Source: an uncultured Erwinia sp.
Lineage (GTDB): Bacteria; Pseudomonadota; Gammaproteobacteria; Enterobacterales; Enterobacteriaceae
DNA length: 46,252 nt
Assembly (NCBI GenBank): GCA_945290265.1
Contig: CALYQW010000025.1
Coordinates: forward strand, 1-46,252
Reading direction: 5' to 3'
Made by a program: the position numbers and the translations under genes. Under the pieces are notes generated by a model. That model saw only the letters and a program-made list of their open reading frames with translations, was not told the origin of the DNA and searched no databases. How positions within the stretch are numbered: position 1 is the first letter of the stretch; the number at the start of each line of letters is the position of its first letter. Positions 17,609 to 27,128 of the stretch are shown one piece after another.

Positions 17609-18025
17609 TTAGGGGAATGCTGGCTCACCTTCCAGCGTTTCCAGTCGTTTATAATTTTCCATCAGATTGCACATGTTTAACTGAAAGTCATAGGCTCGCT
17701 TTTCCATTCCTGTAGAAACATAAGCACAATGCGATTTTTTGTATGCTTCCCAGGCGGTTTGGTCTCGTTCAAAATTGGTCCTGTATGCTTTAAGACTCAG
17801 GGTATCCAGGTCTTGCCTTAGTACTAAAAGCCGGGATTGTAGTTTCCTTTCTGAATAGTCTCTCAGCCTGACGGTACAATCTAAAAATCCTTGATAGCCA
17901 TCATCTTTAGTTATTCCCTTACATACTTCTGGGTTTTGTTCTTTAAGTTGATCAAAGGTAGGTACGGCATACGCCAAATTTGGTAAAAAAAATAGTAGTG
18001 TTATAAATATTCTGTTTATTTCCAT
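17609..18025 (-). CDS. LprI-like periplasmic protein, putative muramidase immunity protein
   Basis: A 138-residue protein with a clear N-terminal signal peptide (hydrophobic IFITLLFFLPNLAYA, likely cut after Ala20), so it should be periplasmic. The mature part has four Cys (EVCKG, FLDCT, SHCAY, MCNLM) and the pattern W-x2-Y-x3-HC followed by a late Cys, typical of the DUF1311/LprI-like family, whose namesake inhibits lysozyme. It begins 14 nt after a pesticin-like muramidase remnant with AAAAGG ahead of the ATG, and ends at a terminator. The inferred role is protection of peptidoglycan from that toxin type. Family assignment is by motif only. The gene is intact and A+T-rich. Confidence 0.65.
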   Translation of the reverse strand: MEINRIFITLLFFLPNLAYAVPTFDQLKEQNPEVCKGITKDDGYQGFLDCTVRLRDYSERKLQSRLLVLRQDLDTLSLKAYRTNFERDQTAWEAYKKSHCAYVSTGMEKRAYDFQLNMCNLMENYKRLETLEGEPAFP

Positions 18026-18039
18026 TTATACCTTTTCCC

Positions 18040-18660
18040 TTAGTTGGATTTCAAATATCCGATCCTGCCTCTGGCCGGTTCATGTGCAACAAGAGATGGC
18101 GTTCGTCGGATATAATCAATGAAGCTGTCGACATCATTCGCGACCGCTGCCGACATTGCCGTTTCACCTCTGAAACCCTGATAAACAATATCAACCAATA
18201 CATCTCTTATTGCCGGATGGAGTGCCGTCCAGTCAGGACGGTTAGGGGTATGAGCCGTTCTGGCATTGTATATTGACTGCGCGCGGCGTTCATAAATTGG
18301 ATAGATTTGATTAAAGAGGTTGATCTGTTGCTGTTCAGTTATTTCACCAATACTCTTCCCGTTTTTCCTGACAAATTCGGCTGCCAACACTCCTTTGAGA
18401 CTTGCTGCCTGTGATATAGCCTGCGCCTGTACATTGCTTATACCGGCCTTCACTAAGCTACCGAACACTTCCTGCTGAGTGTGGCTTCCCATGCCATAGC
18501 CACGACCAATTGTTACTCCAGAAATACCTCTATCGGGATAGTGAATCATCCGACTGAAATATTGCGAGCTCCAAATATTGTTGCCTTCACCGTTAAAAGT
18601 TAGACGTCCACCAATAATTCCTTGAAATGCAGAACCAGTTATCCTAACCCACCATGTTTA
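18040..18660 (-). pseudogene. Pesticin-like muramidase (toxin) C-terminal domain, truncated
   Basis: The ATG-started frame (18549-18040) codes 169 residues, beginning MIHYPDRGISGVTIGRGYGMG, which resembles the T4-lysozyme-like domain of pesticin and muramidase tips of secreted effectors. The same frame stays open upstream to a stop at 18660-18658 and encodes ITGSAFQGIIGGRLTFNGEGNN, clearly more of the same domain, but without any usable start codon. The putative catalytic Glu (codon 18588-18586) lies in this upstream part. The Thr of GVTIG is present, but the Asp six residues later (family GYDMG) is Gly (GGC, 18495-18493). It therefore seems a detached toxin tip that lost its delivery module and activity. 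An LprI-like gene follows. Confidence 0.65.
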
Positions 18661-18816
18661 TATGGTTAAGTGAAAATCTACATGTAATCTGGACTCTCTG
18701 CAAACGCTACTCAGTCAGAACCAGCTAAAAAACCAGCCCGCTTAGGAAGGCCTTAAAATCGGTGAACGCTCATCGGGTTGATATACAGAGGGTTTATATC
18801 TCCGCATAGATCATTT

Positions 18817-19500
18817 TTAAGGTAGAAAGCGGTAGCCAACGCCGGTTTCGGTCACCAGATGCTGCGGCTGCGCCGGATTAAGCTCCAGTTTCTGGCGCAG
18901 GTGCCCCATATAAATACGCAGATAATGATTATGTTCCACCGCATTCGGCCCCCAGACCTGAGCCAGCAGCTGGCGCTGGGTCATGACTTTTCCCGGATGA
19001 TTAAGCAGGGCAACCAGCAAACGAAATTCAATCGGCGTCAGATGTAAATCGATCCCGTCGCGCAGTACCCGACGCGAGGCAATATCCACGCTGACGGCTC
19101 CAAAAGTAATCTGAGCAGCATTGCCATCGCCAGCGGCAGGAGGGCGATGACGCAGCGCCACCCGCACCCGGGCCAGCAGTTCTCCAATCCCAAAGGGTTT
19201 CGCCAGGAAATCATCGGCCCCGGCATCCAGCACGCTGATCTTGCAGGCCTCATCACTCTGGGCGGACAGCACAATAATCGGTAGCGTACTCCACTGACGC
19301 ACTTCGCGAATAAAACGTTCACCGTCACCATCGGGTAAACCAAGATCGAGAATAACTAAATCTGGTTTACGCGTGGCGGCCTCGATCAGACCTCGGCTCA
19401 GCGTTTCGGCATCGAACACGCGAAAGCCTTCGTTCTTCAGCGCGATGCCTAGAAAGCGACGAATTTCATTCTCGTCTTCAACAATCAGAATAGTATTCAC
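18817..19500 (-). CDS. kdpE: Response regulator KdpE (orphan)
   Basis: OmpR-type regulator of 227 residues. The receiver domain (about 1-120) has acidic pocket VEDE, phospho-acceptor Asp52 (LVILDLGLPDGDG), the conserved Thr/Ser region VLSAQ and Lys in LAKPFG. The winged-helix domain (about 130-227) has LTPIEFRLLVALLNHPGKVMTQRQLLAQVWGP and GVGYRFLP. It reads as KdpE throughout. The start is GTG with GAGG just upstream. In E. coli it follows kdpFABC-kdpD, encoding the high-affinity K+ ATPase and sensor kinase; here the 271 bp upstream hold no trace of kdpD and lead straight to ybgA. It may respond to a kinase elsewhere, or act on other genes. Confidence 0.93.
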   Translation of the reverse strand: MNTILIVEDENEIRRFLGIALKNEGFRVFDAETLSRGLIEAATRKPDLVILDLGLPDGDGERFIREVRQWSTLPIIVLSAQSDEACKISVLDAGADDFLAKPFGIGELLARVRVALRHRPPAAGDGNAAQITFGAVSVDIASRRVLRDGIDLHLTPIEFRLLVALLNHPGKVMTQRQLLAQVWGPNAVEHNHYLRIYMGHLRQKLELNPAQPQHLVTETGVGYRFLP

Positions 19501-19771
19501 AAAACCTCAGCATTGATGGCATGCCGCCGGGCAGAATTGTCTGTTAATGCGCATAATACTGCCAGATAGTCGCACAGGCTATGTCGTCGACAGGTCATTT
19601 ATTTTAGGTCAGCGGCACAGAATACGCTGATTATTCAGATAATTATTAATATTGTCCTGATATTTGTGCGCGACCCGTCCCGGGGTTGATGCATTATGAC
19701 TAAAAAACGCGAAAAAAGCGTACCTTTCCGCTAAACTTAAAGCTGTACAAGATTTTTGAGGTTGTATAATT

Positions 19772-20728
19772 ATGCCAAAGAAAATTCCTGTCGGCATCAG
19801 TGCCTGTTTGTTAGGTGAAAGAGTGCGCTTTGATGGCGGCCATAAGCGTAATGGCTTTGCGGCTGATGAGCTGGCTTCCTTTTTTGAGTATCAGCCGGTG
19901 TGTCCGGAAATGGCGATTGGCCTGCCCGCGCCGCGTTCAGCTCTGCGTTTAACTGATACCGGTAGCGGGGAGCTTGCTCTCTGTTTCAGTAACGGGCAGG
20001 AGGCACCGGTGACTGAAGCCATGGAACGCTTTTCACGCGATAAGGTCAGTCAGTTGCAGCACCTGTGCGGTTATATTGTCTGCGCCAAATCCCCCAGCTG
20101 CGGCATGGAGCGGGTGCGTATCTATCAGCCGGACAATAATAATAACCGTAAAGCCGGCGTTGGCCTGTTTACCCGCGAGCTGATGGCACAGATGCCATGG
20201 CTGCCGGTAGAAGAAGACGGCCGTCTGCACGATGCGCAACTGCGGGAAAACTTTATCGCCAGGGTATATGCGCTGCACGAATTCAATCAGCTGTGGGACA
20301 GCGGCCTGACGCGCGGCAAACTGATGGATTTCCATACCCGCTACAAGCTGCTGCTGCTGGCGCATTCGCAGCCGCTATACCGTCAGCTCGGGCCCTTCGT
20401 GGCGCAAATCAGCCAGTGGGACTCGCTGGAAGAGTTTGCCCGTGAGTACCGCCAGCGCTTTATGGATTTGCTGAGTAGTCCGGCTACCCGCCAGGATCAT
20501 ACCAACGTGCTGATGCATGTTCAGGGTTATTTCCGCCGGGAATTAAGCTCACCGCAGCGTCAGGAGCTGGCGCAGCTTATTGACAGCTATCGTCAGGGTA
20601 TCCAGCCGCTGCTGGCACCGATCACCCTGTTAAAACACTATATGGCGGAATACCCGCATCCCTGGCTGACCAGCCAGCGCTATTTCTCCCCTTATCCTGA
20701 ATCACTGCGTCTGCGTTACGGACATTAA
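19772..20728 (+). CDS. ybgA: YbgA: DUF523 plus DUF1722 protein
   Basis: A 318-residue cytoplasmic protein with two domains. The first (about 5-150) is DUF523, the family of the Fe-S thiouracil desulfidase TudS, with conserved Cys12 (SACLLG), Cys44 (VCPEM) and Cys110 (SPSCGM), suited to hold a [4Fe-4S] cluster. The second (about 185-300) is DUF1722 (GLTRGKLMDFHTRYKLLLLAHSQPLYRQLG). As I recall, the E. coli YbgA carries only the DUF1722 part, so this is a longer form. It stands directly before phr, as in E. coli; the function of the pair is unknown, perhaps repair or salvage of modified nucleobases. SD GAGG lies 11 bases before the ATG. Confidence 0.85.
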   Translation: MPKKIPVGISACLLGERVRFDGGHKRNGFAADELASFFEYQPVCPEMAIGLPAPRSALRLTDTGSGELALCFSNGQEAPVTEAMERFSRDKVSQLQHLCGYIVCAKSPSCGMERVRIYQPDNNNNRKAGVGLFTRELMAQMPWLPVEEDGRLHDAQLRENFIARVYALHEFNQLWDSGLTRGKLMDFHTRYKLLLLAHSQPLYRQLGPFVAQISQWDSLEEFAREYRQRFMDLLSSPATRQDHTNVLMHVQGYFRRELSSPQRQELAQLIDSYRQGIQPLLAPITLLKHYMAEYPHPWLTSQRYFSPYPESLRLRYGH

Positions 20729-20745
20729 CCGCCACAAGGAGCACC

Positions 20746-22176
<1,431 letters not shown>

Positions 22177-22178
22177 TA

Positions 22179-22922
22179 ATGCTTAATACCGAACTTGAAA
22201 AACTGGTGGATCAGCAGCTGAACAGTGCTGCATTCAGTGATTACGCGCCTAATGGCCTTCAGGTGGAAGGCCGGGCTGAGATTACCAAAATCGTCACCGG
22301 CGTCACCGCCTGCCAGGCGCTGCTGGATGAAGCGGTGCGCCTGCAGGCAGATGCGGTGCTGGTACATCATGGCTACTTCTGGAAAAACGAATCGCCGTTA
22401 ATCAAAGGAATGAAGTATCGCCGGTTGAAAACTCTGCTGACCCACGACATTAATCTGTTTGGCTGGCACCTGCCGCTGGATGCGCACCCGCAGCTGGGGA
22501 ATAACGCTCAACTGGCAAAGCTGTTTGGTATCGACGTCAAAGGGGAGGTTATGCCGCTGGTGCCCTGGGGCGAGCTGAAACAGCCGCTGAGTGGTGAGCA
22601 GCTGGCGCAGCGGATAGCTGACACCCTGGGGCGCGCACCACTGCATTGCGGCGATAATGCACCGGCTGAAATTCGCCGCGTTGCCTGGTGCAGCGGCGGC
22701 GGCCAGGGCTTTATTGATGCCGCAGTCGCCTTCGGGGTGGACGCCTATATCAGTGGTGAGGTCTCCGAACAGACCATTCACAGTGCGCGCGAGCAGGGGA
22801 TCCACTTCTTTGCTGCCGGTCACCATGCCACCGAACGCGGCGGCATCAAGGCGCTGGGGGAATGGCTGGCGGAACAGCACGGTATGGATGTCACTTTTAT
22901 CGATATTGCCAATCCCGCCTGA
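22179..22922 (+). CDS. ybgI: NIF3-like dinuclear metal-centre protein YbgI
   Basis: A 247-residue member of the NIF3 family, a hexameric ring protein with two metal ions per subunit in E. coli YbgI. Ligand motifs are VLVHHGYFWKNE (two His near residue 64), WHLPLDAHPQLGNN and AAGHHATERGG near the C-terminus. The name GTP cyclohydrolase type 2 homologue is inherited; the true substrate is not established. It starts 2 nt after the phr stop, so it is translationally linked to phr. Confidence 0.94.
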   Translation: MLNTELEKLVDQQLNSAAFSDYAPNGLQVEGRAEITKIVTGVTACQALLDEAVRLQADAVLVHHGYFWKNESPLIKGMKYRRLKTLLTHDINLFGWHLPLDAHPQLGNNAQLAKLFGIDVKGEVMPLVPWGELKQPLSGEQLAQRIADTLGRAPLHCGDNAPAEIRRVAWCSGGGQGFIDAAVAFGVDAYISGEVSEQTIHSAREQGIHFFAAGHHATERGGIKALGEWLAEQHGMDVTFIDIANPA

Positions 22923-22941
22923 TCCCTTTTCCCGCCTGCTG

Positions 22942-22966
22942 ACGGGGTGCCGTGATGGCACCCCGT
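22942..22966. repeat. Strong hairpin after ybgI
   Basis: ACGGGGTGCC and GGCACCCCGT form a perfect 10-bp stem with a GTGAT loop, 20 bases after the ybgI stop. It lacks a T-run, so it would be an imperfect terminator or an mRNA end stabiliser between ybgI and the pxp genes. Confidence 0.7.
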
Positions 22967-23051
22967 GTGATTGACTTCATACGACAGATTGCGCATAACG
23001 TTAGCTCATTTCTGAAAATATCAGGTCAGATTTCGTTTCAGGAGGTGCCTG

Positions 23052-23708
23052 GTGCAACAAGCACGATGTTATCTGTTGGGGGAACGCGCTGTCGTTCTGG
23101 AGCTTACCGCACCGGCCACGCTTACCAGTCAGCAGCGCATCTGGGGAATGTCACAGCAGCTACAGCAGCATACTGAGGTGGCGGAAGTGATACCGGGAAT
23201 GAATAATCTCACGGTGCTACTGCACCACTCGCCGCAAACGGCTGCTGATGCCACCGACTGGCTGCAACACTGCTGGCAGCAGAGCGCTTCGCTACAGCCG
23301 GAAGCGCGCAATATTACTGTTCCGGTAATCTATGGCGGCGCAGACGGCGCTGATTTGGAGTGGGTAGCGCAGCACAGCGGCCTGACGCCTGCCCAGGTGG
23401 TGGAGTGTCACAGCGCCGCAGAATATGTGGTGTTTTTTCTCGGCTTCAAACCGGGCTTCCCTTATCTCAGCGGACTGGATACCCGGCTGCATACGCCGCG
23501 CCGGGCGGTGCCGCGGGTGCAGGTGCCAGCAGGATCGGTGGGGATAGGCGGCAGCCAGACCGGTATCTACCCGCTGGATGCACCGGGTGGCTGGCAGTTA
23601 ATCGGGCGTACGGCGCTTGCGCTGTTTACTCCACAACAGCAGCCGCCGGTAATGCTGAGGCCAGGGGACAGACTGCGTTTTGTGCCGCAGAAGGAGGGGG
23701 TATGTTAA
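23052..23708 (+). CDS. pxpB: 5-oxoprolinase subunit B
   Basis: One of three subunits (PxpABC) of the bacterial ATP-dependent 5-oxoprolinase, which opens 5-oxoproline (pyroglutamate) to glutamate. The 218 residues are of the KipI/allophanate hydrolase subunit 1 family and have the same length as E. coli YbgJ. Conserved segments are [60 protein letters not shown] and [10 protein letters not shown]. It starts with GTG, with GGAGG six bases upstream. The stop overlaps the pxpC ATG by 7 nt, which suggests translational coupling. Confidence 0.95.
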   Translation: MQQARCYLLGERAVVLELTAPATLTSQQRIWGMSQQLQQHTEVAEVIPGMNNLTVLLHHSPQTAADATDWLQHCWQQSASLQPEARNITVPVIYGGADGADLEWVAQHSGLTPAQVVECHSAAEYVVFFLGFKPGFPYLSGLDTRLHTPRRAVPRVQVPAGSVGIGGSQTGIYPLDAPGGWQLIGRTALALFTPQQQPPVMLRPGDRLRFVPQKEGVC

Positions 23709-24634
23709 CCATTATTCGTGCCGGTATCTGCACCACCATTCAGGATGCCGGGCGTCAGGGCTGGCGTCAGTACGGCATTGGCACCGGCGGTGCGCTGGAC
23801 AATCCGGCAATGCAAACGGCCAATCTGCTGGTGGGCAATCAGCCGGACAGTGCGGTGCTGGAAATTACCCTCGGGCGCTTTTGCGCTGAATTCAGGCGTG
23901 ACGGCTGGCTGGCTCTCACCGGTGCCGATTGCCAGGCGCAGCTTGACGGCCGTCCGGTATGGACCGGCTGGCGGGTGCCGGTAAAAAAAGGCCAGCGGCT
24001 GACGCTGGATGTGCCGCAGCGAGGGATGCGCAGTTATCTGGCGGTGGGCGGTGGCTTCCGGCTGGAAGCGCTGCTCGGCTCCTGCAGTACCGATCTGAAT
24101 GCCGGATTTGGTGGTCTGGACGGACGGGCGCTGAAAGATGGCGACAAACTGCCGTTAACCGGTGACCGGCCGGATTTCCACAGCAGCGTTGGCGTGCGCC
24201 AGCTGCTGTGGAGTAACCGCCTGCGCGCGCTGCCGGGGCCGGAATACCATGAATTCAACCATGAAAGCCAGCAAGCCTTCTGGCGTACTGCCTGGCAACT
24301 CAGCCCGCAGAGTAACCGCATGGGATACCGTTTGCAGGGGCGTAAGCTGGTCAGAAAACAGCAGCGCGATCTGCTGTCCCACGGCCTGATGCCAGGCGTG
24401 GTACAGGTTCCGCCGGGCGGTCAGCCAATTGTGCTGATGGCGGATGCGCAAACCACCGGCGGCTATCCGCGCATTGCCACCATTATTGAGGCCGACCTGT
24501 ATCACCTTGCCCAGCTGCGTCCTGGCAGTCCGCTGCACTTTGTCTTCTGCACGCTGCAGGAAGCGCAGCAGGCAAAGCAGCAGCAGCAGCGCTCGCTCGA
24601 TCAGATGAAATGGGGATTAGCGCATGAAAATTGA
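23702..24634 (+). CDS. pxpC: 5-oxoprolinase subunit C
   Basis: Second 5-oxoprolinase component, of the KipA/biotin-dependent carboxylase-like family; 310 residues, the E. coli YbgK length. Motifs are [60 protein letters not shown] and [14 protein letters not shown]. The ATG at 23702 gives this exact family N-terminus; a longer upstream frame lies inside pxpB and is ignored. It overlaps pxpB at its start and pxpA by 11 nt at its end. Confidence 0.95.
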   Translation: MLTIIRAGICTTIQDAGRQGWRQYGIGTGGALDNPAMQTANLLVGNQPDSAVLEITLGRFCAEFRRDGWLALTGADCQAQLDGRPVWTGWRVPVKKGQRLTLDVPQRGMRSYLAVGGGFRLEALLGSCSTDLNAGFGGLDGRALKDGDKLPLTGDRPDFHSSVGVRQLLWSNRLRALPGPEYHEFNHESQQAFWRTAWQLSPQSNRMGYRLQGRKLVRKQQRDLLSHGLMPGVVQVPPGGQPIVLMADAQTTGGYPRIATIIEADLYHLAQLRPGSPLHFVFCTLQEAQQAKQQQQRSLDQMKWGLAHEN

Positions 24635-25361
24635 TTTAAACGCCGATCTGGGTGAGGGCGGCGCTCACGACCAGGCGCTGCTACAGCTGGTGTCATCAGC
24701 CAATATTGCCTGCGGTTTTCATGCCGGTGATGAGGCTACCATGCTGCAGTCAGTGCGCTGGGCGCTGGAATATGGCGTGGCGATTGGTGCGCACCCCGGC
24801 TTTGCTGACCGGGAAAATTTTGGCCGCCTGGCGATGCAGGTTGCGCCGGAAACGCTGTATGCGCAGACGCTATACCAGGTAGGGGCGCTAAAAGCGCTGA
24901 CCGAAAGCGAGGGCGGGCGTCTGGTACACGTTAAGCCGCACGGCATGTTGTATAACCAGGCGGCAGTGGATGCGGTGATGGCGCAGGCCATTGCCCGGGC
25001 GGTAAAAGCGCTTGATCCCACGCTGATCCTGGTGGGTCTGGCGGGCAGTGAGCTGATCCGCGCTGGTCAGCAGCAGGGACTGACCGTGCGCCAGGAAGTG
25101 TTTGCCGATCGGGGTTATCGCCCGGATGGTTCGCTGATCCCGCGTAGTCAGCCCGGTGCACTGATTGACGATGCAGAGCAGGCGGTGGCTCAGACGCTGG
25201 ATATGGTGTGCCGGGGCCAGGTGACTACCCCCTGCGGTCAGCGCGTGGCCGTGCAGGCCGATACCCTGTGCCTGCACGGTGATGGCTCACATGCGCTGGA
25301 TTTTGCCCGCCAGCTGCGGCGGGTGTTTACTCAACATGAAATCGCGGTAAGCAGTCATTAA
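24624..25361 (+). CDS. pxpA: 5-oxoprolinase subunit A
   Basis: The LamB/YcsF-family subunit of 5-oxoprolinase, 245 residues (E. coli YbgL 244). It begins [12 protein letters not shown] and shows [36 protein letters not shown] and [16 protein letters not shown], the conserved polar residues of the barrel active site. It overlaps pxpC by 11 nt. In E. coli the next gene is nei; here three extra genes (DUF969, DUF979, pcp) come between. Confidence 0.95.
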   Translation: MKIDLNADLGEGGAHDQALLQLVSSANIACGFHAGDEATMLQSVRWALEYGVAIGAHPGFADRENFGRLAMQVAPETLYAQTLYQVGALKALTESEGGRLVHVKPHGMLYNQAAVDAVMAQAIARAVKALDPTLILVGLAGSELIRAGQQQGLTVRQEVFADRGYRPDGSLIPRSQPGALIDDAEQAVAQTLDMVCRGQVTTPCGQRVAVQADTLCLHGDGSHALDFARQLRRVFTQHEIAVSSH

Positions 25362-25409
25362 GCTAACAACAGAATCAGCACCGCTCTGACACTATTTTCA
25401 AGGAATGTT

Positions 25410-26132
25410 ATGCAGACAGTGATTAACCTCTGGCCCCTGATGGGGATTGCCGTGGTGGTGAGCGGCTTTTTATTACGTTTTAACCTGGTACTGGTGGTGA
25501 TTGTCGCCGGGCTGGTGACCGGCCTGTGTGCCGGCATGCCGCCGGGCGATATTCTGGAAAAACTGGGGGCGGGCTTTCTTAATACCCGTAACCTGCCGTT
25601 TATTCTGCTGCTGCCGCTGGCGATTATCGGCATGCTGGAAAGGCACGGCCTGAAAGAGCGTGCTCAGGCGTGGATTGCCCGTATTCATTCCGCTACCGCC
25701 GGCAGGCTGATGATGGTTTACCTGCTGGCGCGCCAGCTGACGGCGGCGCTGGGATTAACCAGCCTGGGCGGCCATCCGCAAATGGTGCGTCCGCTGCTGG
25801 CACCGATGGCCGAAGGAGCGGCAGAAAGCCGCTACGGCAGCCTGCCGCCCGAGGTGCGCTACCGCCTGCGGGCGATGGCGGCAGCGACCGATAATGTCGG
25901 TCTGTTTTTTGGTGAGGATATTTTCGTCGCCTTTGGCGCGATTATCTTTATGCAAAGCTTTCTGCAAACGTCAGCGGGTATCCATACCGAACCGTTGCAT
26001 ATTGCTCTGTGGGGCATTCCCTCCGCCTGTTGTGCGCTGCTGATCCATGCATCCCGCCTGTATCGCCTGGATAGAAGGCTGGCGGCAGAGCTGCGTACGC
26101 TGAACAACGTTGCACAGAAGGAGAAGTGCTGA
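25410..26132 (+). CDS. DUF969 membrane protein, putative 5-oxoproline transporter subunit
   Basis: A 240-residue inner-membrane protein with about six hydrophobic segments (IAVVVSGFLLRFNLVLVVIVAGL, LPFILLLPLAIIGML, LMMVYLLARQLTAALGL, and a late pair near 165-215). Polar motifs between them, SLGGHPQMVRPLLAPMAEGA and AAATDNVGLFFGEDIF, are conserved in DUF969. The family occurs next to DUF979 and pyroglutamyl peptidase genes. A split-permease role for 5-oxoproline is inferred from its place between pxpA and pcp. It starts at ATG with AAGGAA seven bases upstream, 48 nt after pxpA, and ends in TGATG, overlapping the next start. Confidence 0.8.
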   Translation: MQTVINLWPLMGIAVVVSGFLLRFNLVLVVIVAGLVTGLCAGMPPGDILEKLGAGFLNTRNLPFILLLPLAIIGMLERHGLKERAQAWIARIHSATAGRLMMVYLLARQLTAALGLTSLGGHPQMVRPLLAPMAEGAAESRYGSLPPEVRYRLRAMAAATDNVGLFFGEDIFVAFGAIIFMQSFLQTSAGIHTEPLHIALWGIPSACCALLIHASRLYRLDRRLAAELRTLNNVAQKEKC

Positions 26133-27118
26133 TGTTTGAGCAGGCATATCTTTTCTGGCTGGCGGGTACGGTGTTAATGGTGGTGGCGGTGATGTCCTGG
26201 CGTGACAGTCAGAATCCACGGCGCATCACCACCGCGCTGTTCTGGGGGCTGTACGGACTGTCGTTCTTTATTGGTGACGGACTGCGTGACTTCCTTGGGG
26301 CGCGTACGCTGCATATTCTGGTTGGTGGTGGCGTGGTAATTATGGCGCTGATTGCCGGAGCTGGTGGAGTATGTAGCGGGTTTTACGCCCGGCGCACTGA
26401 AGAACAGCGTGAGGCCAGTGCGCAGCGCCTGGGCAACCGGCTGTTTTATCCGGCGCTGACCATTCCTGTTGTGACTGTGGCAGGCGTTGTTGGCTTTAAT
26501 GCTTTACCGGGTCTGCAGCAGGCGCTGTTTGGCAGCGGTAACCACGCCACGCTGGTTACTCTGTTTTCCATGAGCTGCGGCTGCCTGCTGGCCTGGCTGA
26601 TGACCCTGCGCCTGACGCAGGAGTCCCCGGCGCGTTCGGCGCAGGAAGCACGGCGTTTGCTGGACTCCGTGGGCTGGGCATTTATTCTGCCACAAATCCT
26701 GGCCACCCTCGGGCTGCTGTTTACGGCGGCGGGAGTCGGGAATGCCATTACGTATCTCACTGAAAGCTGGCTGGCGGTAGATAACCGGCTGGTGGCAGTG
26801 GTGCTGTATACCGGTGGGATGGCGCTGCTGACCATGATTATGGGCAATGCCTTTGCCGCGTTCCCGATTGTCACCGCCGGGATTGGTATTCCGATTCTGG
26901 TACTGCAGCACCACGGTAATCCGGCGGTGATGGCGGCCATCGGCATGTTTTGCGGCTACTGCGGTACGCTGATGACGCCGATGGCGGCTAATTTCAACCT
27001 GGTCCCGGCGCGCCTGCTGGAGCTACCTGATCGTAACGCGGTGATAAAAGCCCAGCTGCCAACCGCACTGCTGTTGCTGACCGCCAATACTTTCCTGATG
27101 TATTTTCTGATGTTTTAG
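26132..27118 (+). CDS. DUF979 membrane protein, putative 5-oxoproline transporter subunit
   Basis: A 328-residue integral membrane protein with about nine hydrophobic segments, of the DUF979 family. Notable conserved stretches are [55 protein letters not shown] and [22 protein letters not shown], which look like discontinuous-helix loops of an ion-coupled carrier. The ATG shares its A with the DUF969 stop (TGATG), so the two are coupled and probably work as one complex. A GTG two codons upstream is possible but lies inside DUF969. Substrate 5-oxoproline is inferred from neighbours pxpBCA and pcp. Confidence 0.8.
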   Translation: MFEQAYLFWLAGTVLMVVAVMSWRDSQNPRRITTALFWGLYGLSFFIGDGLRDFLGARTLHILVGGGVVIMALIAGAGGVCSGFYARRTEEQREASAQRLGNRLFYPALTIPVVTVAGVVGFNALPGLQQALFGSGNHATLVTLFSMSCGCLLAWLMTLRLTQESPARSAQEARRLLDSVGWAFILPQILATLGLLFTAAGVGNAITYLTESWLAVDNRLVAVVLYTGGMALLTMIMGNAFAAFPIVTAGIGIPILVLQHHGNPAVMAAIGMFCGYCGTLMTPMAANFNLVPARLLELPDRNAVIKAQLPTALLLLTANTFLMYFLMF

Positions 27119-27128
27119 TGAGGTCAGG

